Positions 27,513 through 35,525 of a stretch of DNA of 64,000 nt are shown one piece after another. Made by a program: the position numbers and the translations under genes. Below the pieces are notes generated by a model. It was not told where the DNA came from. It ran no database searches and saw only the letters and a program-made list of their open reading frames with translations. Position 1 is the first letter of the stretch. Every line of letters begins with the position of its first letter. This stretch comes from Marinifilum fragile JCM 15579 (lineage in GTDB: Bacteria; Bacteroidota; Bacteroidia; Bacteroidales; Marinifilaceae). Location: contig NZ_BAZX01000021.1 of NCBI RefSeq assembly GCF_001310955.1, positions 1 through 64,000 of the forward strand. Reading direction: 5' to 3'.

Positions 27513-29357
27513 ATGGATAAAAATTCGATTTGGGGCTTGGTTATCATCGGTGCGATTTTGATTGGGTATACTTACCTGACAAAACCATCGGATGAAGAAA
27601 TCAAAGCCATGAAGACCAGAGATTCGATTGCGCGTGTTGAAAGATTGCATGAAGAGCAATTAGAAGCGGAAAGAGTTGAGGCCTTAAAAAAGCAGTACGC
27701 AGAAAAGAAACAAGATACTGCAGCACTTCAAAGTGAATATGGAGCATTTGCAGGAGCAGTTCAGCAAAAAGAGGAAATCATTACCCTTGAAAATAAATTG
27801 GTGAAGATTAGCATCAATACTTTGGGGGGGAGAATTGCTAATGTAGAGTTGAAAGAATATAAAACTCATGATGCAAAAAAACTGATACTTTGGGGTGAGA
27901 AAAATTCCAAATTCGGATTGGCTTTCTATGCTGAGAACAAACCAATGAATACTCAGGATTTGTATTTTACTCCTGTGAATTCGGTTAAAACAGTTGATGC
28001 ATCAACAGCACAACAAGTTGTTAGCATGCGTTTACATGCTGGCGAAGGCAAATACATCGAATACAAATATTCATTAGATCCGGATTCTTACATGCTTGGT
28101 TTTGATATCAACGTAGTAGGAATGCAAGATGTAATTTCATTGAATCAAAGAGATTTAACCTTCAACTGGGCAGCTGATATTCCTAGCCAGGAAAAAGGTC
28201 GCAAGTTCGAAAATCAGTATACCAATATTTCTTATAAATTTTTCGAGGATGATGTTGAAAGTATAACAGGTTCAAAAGAAGAGAGTTTATCAACTAAAGT
28301 AAAATGGGTTGGTTTTAAGCAACAATTCTTTTCATCTGTATTGATTGCTGATGATTCATTCAAAGGAATTGAGCTGAAATCGACTGATATGGAAGAAAAT
28401 TCTCCAATTTTGAAGAACTTCTCGGCAGCGATTTCTTTGCCATATCAAGGATCTCAATTGGAAAATTACCCAATGAATTTCTATTTCGGTCCTAACAAAT
28501 ACCAAACTTTAAGAAAGTACGGTAAGGATATCGAATTGCATTCGTTAGTTGACTTGGGATGGAAAATGTTTGCTTGGGTAAACAAATGGTTTGTAATCCC
28601 TGTTTTCAACTTCCTGGAAAAACACATTGGTAACTACGGTATCATCATTTTGATTTTAACCATATTAATCAAGTTGATTTTAGCACCATTAACTTATAAG
28701 TCGTACATGTCGACTGCTAAGATGAAGGTGTTGAAGCCACAAATCGATGAAATCAACGAAAGAATACCAAAGGATAAAGCAATGGAGCGCCAGCAGGCAA
28801 CCATGGCACTGTACAAAAAGGCAGGAGTGAACCCAATGGGTGGATGTTTGCCAATGTTGGTACAGTTCCCAATTCTGATTGCATTGTTCCGTTTCTTCCC
28901 TGCATCCATTGAGTTGCGTCAGGAAAGTTTCCTTTGGGCAGAAGACTTATCATCATACGATTCAATTTTAGATTTACCATTCAACATTCCATTCTATGGT
29001 GATCACATTAGTTTATTCTGTTTGTTGATGGCAATTACCAACTTGGTGTACACTCGTATGAATAGCCAAATGCAGTCGTCGCAACAAATGCCGGGTATGC
29101 AAACCATGATGTATTTAATGCCACTAATGTTCCTATTCTGGTTCAATGGTTATGCATCAGGTCTTTCGTATTACTACTTTATTGCAACATTATTTACCAT
29201 TGTTCAAACTTGGGCAATCCGTAAGTATATGGTTGACGAAGACAAAGTATTGGCAACTATCGAGGCAAACAAGAAAAAGCCAGTGAAGAAATCAAAATTC
29301 CAACAACGTTTGGAAGAAGCTGCAAAGCAAAGAGGTTACAAGCCTCCTAAAAAATAA
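27513..29357 (+). CDS. yidC: Membrane protein insertase YidC
   Basis: YidC inserts and folds inner-membrane proteins, alone or with SecYEG. The 614-residue protein has an N-terminal membrane anchor (about 5-21, WGLVIIGAILIGYTYL), a charged linker, and a large periplasmic beta domain (about 85-345). The conserved C-terminal insertase domain (about 365-575) has five membrane segments and the motif NPMGGCLPMLVQFPILIALF. A Lys-rich tail (KKKPVKKSKFQQ) probably contacts the ribosome. Length is normal for Bacteroidota. It is followed by a strong terminator. Confidence 0.98.
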   Translation: MDKNSIWGLVIIGAILIGYTYLTKPSDEEIKAMKTRDSIARVERLHEEQLEAERVEALKKQYAEKKQDTAALQSEYGAFAGAVQQKEEIITLENKLVKISINTLGGRIANVELKEYKTHDAKKLILWGEKNSKFGLAFYAENKPMNTQDLYFTPVNSVKTVDASTAQQVVSMRLHAGEGKYIEYKYSLDPDSYMLGFDINVVGMQDVISLNQRDLTFNWAADIPSQEKGRKFENQYTNISYKFFEDDVESITGSKEESLSTKVKWVGFKQQFFSSVLIADDSFKGIELKSTDMEENSPILKNFSAAISLPYQGSQLENYPMNFYFGPNKYQTLRKYGKDIELHSLVDLGWKMFAWVNKWFVIPVFNFLEKHIGNYGIIILILTILIKLILAPLTYKSYMSTAKMKVLKPQIDEINERIPKDKAMERQQATMALYKKAGVNPMGGCLPMLVQFPILIALFRFFPASIELRQESFLWAEDLSSYDSILDLPFNIPFYGDHISLFCLLMAITNLVYTRMNSQMQSSQQMPGMQTMMYLMPLMFLFWFNGYASGLSYYYFIATLFTIVQTWAIRKYMVDEDKVLATIEANKKKPVKKSKFQQRLEEAAKQRGYKPPKK

Positions 29358-29378
29358 GATCATTACGATTCTATATAC

Positions 29379-29406
29379 AGCCCCGCATTTTATGTGGGGC
29401 TTTTTT
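29379..29406 (+). terminator. Intrinsic terminator of pyrG-yidC
   Basis: Stem AGCCCCGC/GTGGGGCT (one G-U) with a 7-nt loop and T6. Confidence 0.9.
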
Positions 29407-29414
29407 GTTAGGAA

Positions 29415-29460
29415 CCTCATCCCCCAATCCCTTCTCCTCAAGGAGAGGGCTAGGGTGAGG
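29415..29460. repeat. Dispersed palindromic element, copy A
   Basis: An imperfect palindrome of about 46 nt runs from CCTCAT to GTGAGG, with a central CTCCTCAAGGAGAGGG core. It shares this core and its CCTCA/TGAGG ends with copies at 30632-30732 and 35246-35290. It lies just after the yidC terminator. Confidence 0.65.
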
Positions 29461-29824
29461 TGATAAAAAATAGTCTGGTTTGAGATCAGGTTAACAATGA
29501 AGAATTGTAGCGTTTTATTTTATCGCATCCTAATTTTTTGTAGCTTCGCAAAGAATTCAAAATTTAATGCTGGAAATCCAACCCGTTCGTTGTTCATAGA
29601 ATAATGGTTTGGGAACGACAAATCTTAATTACATATCTGAAGACACGCTTTGCCTTAAAAGGGTAAAAGCTTGGCTTGCTTTCAATTTATACTTTACATT
29701 TTGTAGAGGTAGATTGGTGTAATTAGATTAATCGTATTTATATATTTCCTCATTCCAGCGAAAATATTCCCTTAATCATGGTATTGCATCAATTGCCTCG
29801 TGAAATTTTACAATCACGAATAGT
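29461..29824. other. Intergenic region before the methyltransferase gene
   Basis: About 360 nt of AT-rich sequence hold no supported gene. Near the right end an inverted repeat TCGTGA...TCACGA (29798-29803 and 29814-29819) lies only 5 nt before the ATG. It could be an operator or a leader hairpin. No clear promoter box was found. Confidence 0.4.
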
Positions 29825-30625
29825 ATGCTTTTAAATAAAAATACAAGAGAACAACTGAATGATTTGTTCTATATCATTCGACTACAAGACCGTTACGGAA
29901 ATGCTTCATTAGATAAAAAGGTAAAAATAGAACAGGTATTGGCATTCCTCGAAATTATGCATGCTGACATTAAAAAAATATCGAAAAAGAAGAAATTGGT
30001 ATTTATAGATAGTGCTGCAGGAAATTGCTATCTAAGTTTTCTAATCTATTTCTTTTATCAGAAAATAGATGAAAGAGACATCGAAATTCATTGTGTTGAT
30101 ATTAATGAAAGACTAATGGCTGAGAACAGAGAATTAGCCAAACGAATGAATTTTGATCGAATGCATTTCCATGCTAATGATATTAGTCAATTCACTTTCG
30201 ATGGGAATGTAGATGCCGTTTATTCATTGCATGCTTGCGATACAGCAACCGATAAAACCATGCATTTGGCTATCAGGAATAATGCACGATTTATTTTTAG
30301 TGTAGCTTGTTGTCAACATTCCATTACAATGAGATCAAAAACCTTTAAATCAGTAATACGTCACAAGGCATTCCGTGATAAAACCATTATGATGATATCT
30401 GATTCCCTACGTGCCATGCTTCTGGAACTGATGGGCTTTAAGGTAAGTATCTTCGACTTTGTATCTTCTCGATTTACCGAGAAAAATACAATGCTAAGAG
30501 CTACCAGAACTGATTTCAGAAAGACTTTTGATATTGCCGACGAATACAAAAAAGTAAGTGAAGAATTTAAAATGAAACCTTACTTGGAAGAGCTTTTAAA
30601 AGAAGAACTTCAGTGGGTGGAATGA
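29825..30625 (+). CDS. SAM-dependent methyltransferase (Methyltransf_32-like)
   Basis: This 266-residue soluble protein has a class I methyltransferase fold. The SAM-binding motif I is LVFIDSAAGNCYLSFL (about 59-74), followed by IHCVDINERLM at the end of strand 2. The downstream SLHACDTATDKTM and FSVACCQHS segments are typical of the Methyltransf_32 family, whose better-known eukaryotic relatives act on tRNA or proteins. I infer an RNA or protein substrate, but it is not determined. It is monocistronic, flanked on both sides by dispersed palindromic elements. Confidence 0.75.
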   Translation: MLLNKNTREQLNDLFYIIRLQDRYGNASLDKKVKIEQVLAFLEIMHADIKKISKKKKLVFIDSAAGNCYLSFLIYFFYQKIDERDIEIHCVDINERLMAENRELAKRMNFDRMHFHANDISQFTFDGNVDAVYSLHACDTATDKTMHLAIRNNARFIFSVACCQHSITMRSKTFKSVIRHKAFRDKTIMMISDSLRAMLLELMGFKVSIFDFVSSRFTEKNTMLRATRTDFRKTFDIADEYKKVSEEFKMKPYLEELLKEELQWVE

Positions 30626-30631
30626 GAAATA

Positions 30632-30732
30632 ATCTCATCCTCCATCTCCTTCTCCTCATGGAGAAGGGGAGTTTTCTACACAATCCAGATGGTTCCAATT
30701 TCCACTCCTTAAGCAGAGGACTAGTGTGAGGT
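30632..30732. repeat. Dispersed palindromic element, copy B (extended)
   Basis: The left part (TCTCATCCTCC...CTTCTCCTCATGGAGAAGGG) and right part (CCACTCCTTAAGCAGAGG...GTGTGAGG) both resemble copy A, with about 30 nt between them. It starts 7 nt after the methyltransferase stop codon. Confidence 0.5.
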
Positions 30733-30797
30733 GATAATACAATTTATCACTATCTTTCACATAACTTTAACACATAAGCAAACATAAGCCGAATAAA

Positions 30798-31928
30798 ATG
30801 AACTCAAAACTCATAGCCTTAAGGCATCAGCTACATTCACAACCCGAACTATCCAATAAGGAATATAAAACCGCTCAAACCATTGTCGACTTCATGGTAG
30901 ACTATCATCCTTATGAGGTCATCCATTTGGGAGATACGGGAAGGGCATTTGTATTTAAGGGAGCCGAAGAGGGCAAAACTACCGTGTTTCGTGCAGAATT
31001 GGATGCATTGCCAATAGAAGAAAATACGAGAGTAAAGTATGCCTCAATATACAACGGAGTGTCGCATGCCTGTGGGCACGATGGACACATGACTATATTG
31101 GCTGGTATGGCCCAGCAATTGTCAGCAAATCCGCCATGCAAAGGCAAGGTGATCTTGCTCTTTCAACCAGCCGAGGAGGTAGAGCAAGGAGCAAAGGATG
31201 TATTGTTTCATCCAAAATTTGCTGATCTGAAACCAGATTACATGTTTGCCTTGCACAACGTACCCGGGCAAGAGACCAATACCATTTTGCTGCGACGTGG
31301 AAGTTTTTCTGCAGCATCAAAAGGAATGACCATTGGATTAAAAGGGAAAACATCTCATGCGGCTGAGCCCGAGAAGGGAAGAAACCCGGCCATTGCCATT
31401 TCAAAAATCAGTCGAGAGTTAAACGATTTACTCAACAACAAAGCCCTGTTTACCGATCATACCCTACTAACCTTTATCTATATTCGTATGGGCGAGCAGT
31501 CCTTTGGAACTTCGGCGGGGAGCGGCGAAATGGGCGTTACCCTGCGCTCATTCGAGAATGTGGATATGATGGTTCTTACCCAAAAATCGGAGGAGATCGT
31601 ACATAGAATTGCTGCTGAGGAAAATTTGGAATACAGCATTGCTTACCACGAAGAATTTCCGGCAACGGTAAATCAAGATGAATGTGTGGATATGCTGCAG
31701 GATTTGGCCGAAGAGCATAATTTGTCTTATAAATACATGGATAAACCCTTTAAGTGGTCCGAAGATTTTGGCTATTTCTCTCAGAAATACACCTGCGGAT
31801 TTTTTGGTTTGGGAGCCGGAGTAGATCAGGCAGCCTTGCATCATCCCGACTACGATTTTCCTGACGAGATCATCGAAACAGGACTTACGATCTTTACAGG
31901 TCTGTACCAAAAAATAAACGGGGAATAA
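30798..31928 (+). CDS. M20 family amidohydrolase
   Basis: This 376-residue zinc-dependent hydrolase of the M20D group is related to N-acyl-amino-acid and IAA-amino-acid amidohydrolases. Metal ligands appear in HACGHDGHM (about 93-101), LLFQPAEEVEQGA (about 126-138), the later ALHNVPG (about 156) and a C-terminal HHPDYDFPD. The dimerisation/lid domain lies at about 180-290. Without a signal peptide it is cytoplasmic. It probably removes acyl groups from amino acids or peptides, exact substrate unknown. Confidence 0.9.
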   Translation: MNSKLIALRHQLHSQPELSNKEYKTAQTIVDFMVDYHPYEVIHLGDTGRAFVFKGAEEGKTTVFRAELDALPIEENTRVKYASIYNGVSHACGHDGHMTILAGMAQQLSANPPCKGKVILLFQPAEEVEQGAKDVLFHPKFADLKPDYMFALHNVPGQETNTILLRRGSFSAASKGMTIGLKGKTSHAAEPEKGRNPAIAISKISRELNDLLNNKALFTDHTLLTFIYIRMGEQSFGTSAGSGEMGVTLRSFENVDMMVLTQKSEEIVHRIAAEENLEYSIAYHEEFPATVNQDECVDMLQDLAEEHNLSYKYMDKPFKWSEDFGYFSQKYTCGFFGLGAGVDQAALHHPDYDFPDEIIETGLTIFTGLYQKINGE

Positions 31929-32125
31929 GTTAGCAGCCTTTCCAACGCTAACCCTTCGATTCCCTAAAGGGAACAGCGCACAGGAAAAGCCCCTTTAGGG
32001 GTTTGGGGTAATGGTAACTTGGAATTACTCATCACTTAATGAAAAGCCTGTCCGGCTTTAGGACAACAAGGAGTAAAGATTACTCTCAATAAATATTTTG
32101 AGCTAAAAACTAAACCAACACAATA
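31929..32125. other. Intergenic region with three short perfect hairpins
   Basis: The palindromes are TTCCCT-AA-AGGGAA (31960-31973), CCCCTTTAGGGG (31990-32001) and AAAGCC-TGTCC-GGCTTT (32043-32059). The first two look like the 'ccctaaaggg' dispersed intergenic motif common in Bacteroidota. No terminator T-run follows any of them. Confidence 0.45.
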
Positions 32126-32800
32126 ATGTTATCTCAACTACTTAAAAACAATCAACACCTCTTTACCGATATTTTCCCATTCAACTTAAATCAAGAGAAG
32201 CATCACAAGCTCGATCTGTCCATCGATAATCAAGCCCTGTACTCCATAGACTTGAGTTCTGTGGAGGCCTTGCAGCAATACATTTCGGATTGCTTACAAC
32301 AAACTGGCGCCAAATATGCCATTGGTGGATACAACGAGGACAGGCTGATTTATCGCAAGAGCAAACACTTTGGTGAGGGGGACGATGCACGAAGCATTCA
32401 CCTGGGAACCGACGTTTGGTTGGCAGCCAATACCAGCATTGCAGCACCTTTGGATGGCAAAATCCATAGCTTTCAAAACAACGATTCGTTTGGCGATTAC
32501 GGCCCAACCATCATACTCGAACATTGTGTAGAAGGAACTATATTCTATACCCTTTACGGACATCTCTCTGTTGAATCGCTAAAAGGGAAAAGTGTAGGAC
32601 AAGAAATAAAGCAAGGCGAGCAGTTTGCCGAATTGGGTAACGATCAGGAGAATGGCAATTGGCCTACTCATCTGCACTTTCAGATCATCGCAGATATGAA
32701 TGGTCGCAAGGGAGATTTTCCAGGTGTATGCAACCAGGCCGATCGCGAAAATTACCTCAATACCTGTCCTGATCCCAATTTGATTTTGAGACTGAAGTGA
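32126..32800 (+). CDS. M23 (LytM-like) domain protein without signal peptide
   Basis: This 224-residue protein has an N-terminal segment of about 70 residues and an M23 domain (about 88-195). The likely zinc ligands are His and Asp in HLGTDVWLAA and the HLHFQ motif, with TLYGHLS between. The phrase APLDGKIHSFQNN is, from memory, close to M23 modules found between APH-type kinase and class III aminotransferase domains in large fused enzymes. Here the module stands alone. It lacks a signal peptide, which is odd for a peptidoglycan hydrolase and suggests a cytoplasmic role. Confidence 0.75.
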   Translation: MLSQLLKNNQHLFTDIFPFNLNQEKHHKLDLSIDNQALYSIDLSSVEALQQYISDCLQQTGAKYAIGGYNEDRLIYRKSKHFGEGDDARSIHLGTDVWLAANTSIAAPLDGKIHSFQNNDSFGDYGPTIILEHCVEGTIFYTLYGHLSVESLKGKSVGQEIKQGEQFAELGNDQENGNWPTHLHFQIIADMNGRKGDFPGVCNQADRENYLNTCPDPNLILRLK

Positions 32801-32825
32801 TTGTGTCACAAATTGAAAGCTTTAA

Positions 32826-33002
32826 CAAGACAAAAGCCACTATCAACAAGACAAGAAGTCAGTTACCCCAAGACACAAAAAAAGAACTCCAAGACTGCCG
32901 TAAGGTGCTCCAAGACATAGAAGAACCTTTTCCAAGACAAGGGGCAGGTGTAAAAAGACAGTTGGGTGAAGCCTCCAAGACAGGTTTGACACTCTCCAAG
33001 AC
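32826..33002. repeat. Degenerate tandem array 3 (nine units, 21-22-nt period)
   Basis: The core CCAAGAC or a one-base variant recurs with its CAAGAC part at 32826, 32847, 32869, 32890, 32911, 32933, 32954 (AAAGAC), 32976 and 32997. Offsets are 21, 22, 21, 21, 22, 21, 22 and 21. The 13-15 nt between cores are not conserved. The array fills the gap between the M23 gene and the terminator of the convergent gene at 33121. A plus-strand frame of 106 codons across it looks accidental. Confidence 0.9.
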
Positions 33003-33057
33003 CGAAGACTGGAATCTACTTTTGTCTTTTTCATCTTATTTCCTGTCTTACCACCAT

Positions 33058-33086
33058 AAAAAAGAGGGGATCCGCAGATTCCCTCT
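33058..33086 (-). terminator. Intrinsic terminator of the gene at 33121-33885
   Basis: Stem of 9 bp (33063-33071 with 33078-33086, one G-U), followed on the minus strand by T6. It lies 35 nt after the stop codon. Confidence 0.8.
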
Positions 33087-33120
33087 CAAGTGTAAAACTC
33101 AAAACCCGTATTTATGAACA

Positions 33121-33885
33121 TTAACTTACTGTTTCTTCTTGTGTATTTTCTTCTTCTTTTTTCTTACGGCGGTATTCAGCTTTCTTGTTTCTCAGGTATT
33201 TACTAGAATATAGCATTGCATGTTCCTCTTCGTCTCTAAATGCAAATTGTCCGTATTCCTTTAAATCATCGGCATATTGCTTCACCAAAGAGTATGCTTT
33301 GTCGCGGATTACCTTTCTGTCATCGTCAACATACAACGAACCGTTTACTTCTGCCAAGAGAGCTCCCATGCGTTCCGATTCGCTAATTGCGGTATTACAT
33401 TTTGCGATATCGAATCCAATACCTGTTAATGGTTCTTGATTATTATTTCCCAGTGTCCCTAGCCTTAACAGGTCCATTACAGCATCTGCGTTGGAGTCAC
33501 CTTCGTTTATTTCATCAAGAATTTCTTGTAATTCATCGTTTTTGCGGTAAGCAAAGCGCATGTTTTCATATAAATCACGAATTAGCTCAAACATGGCAGG
33601 TGCATCCTTTTGCCATTTTTTCTGAGCATCTTTCTGCGCCGTTAATTGGGTATCCCAAATGGCCTGTGCAATAGAAAGTGCTCCTGTTAGAACTTCAAGT
33701 TTGGTAAGGTTTTCTGCGGTATATCCAACAGGGGTCAACAAAGGCAAGTCTTCTTTTGCCACATGAATCATTGCTTTAATCTCTTGAATGTACATTCCAA
33801 CAGGCATGCTGCAATGTTTTACATTTTCGTTTTTCACAGCTTTAATTTCTACCAAGCTGTCGTCATAGTTTTGTTGTTCAGACAT
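33121..33885 (-). CDS. Conserved-looking hypothetical protein, helical
   Basis: I do not recognise this 254-residue protein. It has no signal peptide or membrane segment. It looks almost entirely alpha-helical, with stretches such as LTKLEVLTGALSIAQAIWD, KKWQKDAPAMFELIRDLYEN and DKAYSLVKQYADDLKEYG. It ends in a Lys/Arg/Glu-rich tail (NKKAEYRRKKKEEEN) that may form a coiled coil or bind nucleic acid. Good codon structure, a proper terminator and a plausible divergent promoter region support a real gene. It is convergent with the M23 gene across array 3. Confidence 0.75.
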   Translation of the reverse strand: MSEQQNYDDSLVEIKAVKNENVKHCSMPVGMYIQEIKAMIHVAKEDLPLLTPVGYTAENLTKLEVLTGALSIAQAIWDTQLTAQKDAQKKWQKDAPAMFELIRDLYENMRFAYRKNDELQEILDEINEGDSNADAVMDLLRLGTLGNNNQEPLTGIGFDIAKCNTAISESERMGALLAEVNGSLYVDDDRKVIRDKAYSLVKQYADDLKEYGQFAFRDEEEHAMLYSSKYLRNKKAEYRRKKKEEENTQEETVS

Positions 33886-34418
33886 TTTAATAATGTTTAA
33901 AGGTTAATAATTTCCTCCGCACTAATCCTTCTACATTAATTTCTGCTCTGATTATTTTGCTTTCATGGTTGACAAAACGATAATGAAATTATGAAACAAT
34001 ATTTAAAAATAAAAATAATATGCTGATTTATTGATAAAAGATTAAGTTCATACTGGATGTTGAAATCCATCACTTCCTGCGAATTTAAAGGTGTAGAGAG
34101 AATTTAAAATTCTTTAAAAAAAATATTAATGATATGGTAAATCTAAAATCAATCTGATGTTGTGAAAAAAGTGTTGTAAGTGATTTTATATTAGTGATAA
34201 AGTTTATTTTAATTCTGATTAAAGGTTTTGGTAAATGAAGTTATTATGAGTTTTATCCGTTAAGTGCGAATTGATGGAGTGGTTTTGTGTAGAGCTTATT
34301 TGGAACGAGGATGGATAGTTTCTTGGTGTTGGGTGTTTTTGTTTATATGGTTAATTTAGAGATCTGTATAACACTTGTGATAAGTGTACTTAAATTGTTA
34401 CGCTGTATAAAAATACAT
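33886..34418. other. Divergent intergenic region, little structure
   Basis: This is 533 nt of very AT-rich DNA between the starts of two divergent genes. I see no tRNA, riboswitch, repeat or clear TAnnTTTG box. The frame upstream of the lipoprotein start is open from 34311 but reads as random sequence. Confidence 0.4.
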
Positions 34419-35114
34419 ATGAGATTTATCCCTATCATTTTAATATGCATGCTTGTTTCTTGTAAATCAAATAATAAACAAGAAAAGGTCGCAAATCATA
34501 AAAAGACAATTGATTCTGTTATTGTTGTTCCAAAGTTAGAAGCTGTAATTCAAGAAGTAGCGGTGGAGCAACCTTTGAATAATGCTGATAGTATTTATGC
34601 ATTGAAAAAAATGCATAAACTGACTGAAATTAAAGCATATTTTAAAGATCGAATTATTTATGACCAACCTATTTCTTTATATCTAAATAATGAAATGATT
34701 GATTCTATTGTAGTTGATTTTTGTGATGGAAAAATATACCCATCTGATGATGAGATAACATTTAACTTATTGGAAACATTAACGAAAAAGAGTGGAGAAT
34801 TAACTCCTTTGTATTATAAGTGTTTTGAATATTTGTGCTCACGATCAGATGGAGCGTTGCGAGAGATCATGGGAGTGTATGTAAAAAAGTTTATTCTGAA
34901 TAATCCATCTTTTAGTATCGACAAATGTGGAGGAGAGTGTATTGATCATTTGGCATTTGAGTTTGCTATTAATGAGGAATGGAAATATGATATTAAAGAA
35001 TTTTCAGACTCATTAAAAGTCATTTCTGATGGTGTAATTGATTCTTTAAGGATGAAAGAGTTTATTGAGGAAATTAGAAAGGCTACTTTGGAAGCTGAAA
35101 AAGATCTTAGATAG
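34419..35114 (+). CDS. Lipoprotein of unknown function
   Basis: The product from ATG 34419 is 231 residues with a short signal peptide and lipobox MLVSC (Cys15). The frame is open upstream to 34311, but starting at 34419 places the signal peptide at the N-terminus. A Lys/Gln-rich linker precedes a mostly helical domain, including KKMHKLTEIKAYFKDRI and FNLLETLTKKSGELTPLYYKCFEYL, with Cys residues in CGGECIDHLAFEFA. I do not recognise the family. It is monocistronic, with a terminator about 80 nt downstream. Confidence 0.65.
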   Translation: MRFIPIILICMLVSCKSNNKQEKVANHKKTIDSVIVVPKLEAVIQEVAVEQPLNNADSIYALKKMHKLTEIKAYFKDRIIYDQPISLYLNNEMIDSIVVDFCDGKIYPSDDEITFNLLETLTKKSGELTPLYYKCFEYLCSRSDGALREIMGVYVKKFILNNPSFSIDKCGGECIDHLAFEFAINEEWKYDIKEFSDSLKVISDGVIDSLRMKEFIEEIRKATLEAEKDLR

Positions 35115-35146
35115 GCTTTTGCTTTAAGGTAAAATCTGTTGAGAAC

Positions 35147-35174
35147 ATGCTTAGCATCTTAAAGATGCTTAGCA
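35147..35174. repeat. Directly repeated near-palindrome after the lipoprotein gene
   Basis: The 11-mer ATGCTTAGCAT occurs twice (35147-35157 and 35164-35174) around CTTAAG. The 28-nt block is itself an almost perfect palindrome. It has no T-run and lies 20 nt before a proper terminator. Confidence 0.7.
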
Positions 35175-35193
35175 TATATTGAAAATATAGCTT

Positions 35194-35234
35194 TAAAAAC
35201 CGTCACAGGATTTGATTCTTTGACGGTTTTTTTG
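35194..35234 (+). terminator. Intrinsic terminator after the lipoprotein gene
   Basis: An 11-bp stem (AAAAACCGTCA/TGACGGTTTTT) with a 15-nt loop continues into a T-run. Confidence 0.8.
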
Positions 35235-35245
35235 TGTTTACAACC

Positions 35246-35290
35246 CATCTCATCCCCGAGCTTCTCTTCTAAGGAGAGGGTTAGGCTGAG
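35246..35290. repeat. Dispersed palindromic element, copy C
   Basis: The block runs from ATCTCATCCCC through CTTCTCTTCTAAGGAGAGGG to GGCTGAGG and matches copies A and B in its core and ends. The rest of this gap to 35525 holds no supported gene. Confidence 0.6.
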
Positions 35291-35525
35291 GTTTTTCTTA
35301 AACCATGTTGAACAACATGAATTTACATCTTTCCATTGATGGCAGAATATCGGAATTTTAATAGAGTAAAACCCACCTAAGAAAGGACCGTGAAGTTGAG
35401 TCGTTTTACGAGTGTACCTCATAGCTTCGTCTATTAGTCCTCTAAAAGGGTATTCCACCCAAAAGCAAAAAACAACTAACAATCAACAATTGGTCTAAGC
35501 CAATTGCCCCTAACTAACACTTATC

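Noticed and set aside
32797-33117. Plus-strand 106-codon frame across array 3
   Set aside because: It starts inside the M23 gene end, follows the repeat, and runs into the terminator of the convergent gene. No protein-like composition was seen.
35159-35482. Minus-strand 107-codon frame before maeB
   Set aside because: It runs through a terminator and dispersed element copy C; no family features.
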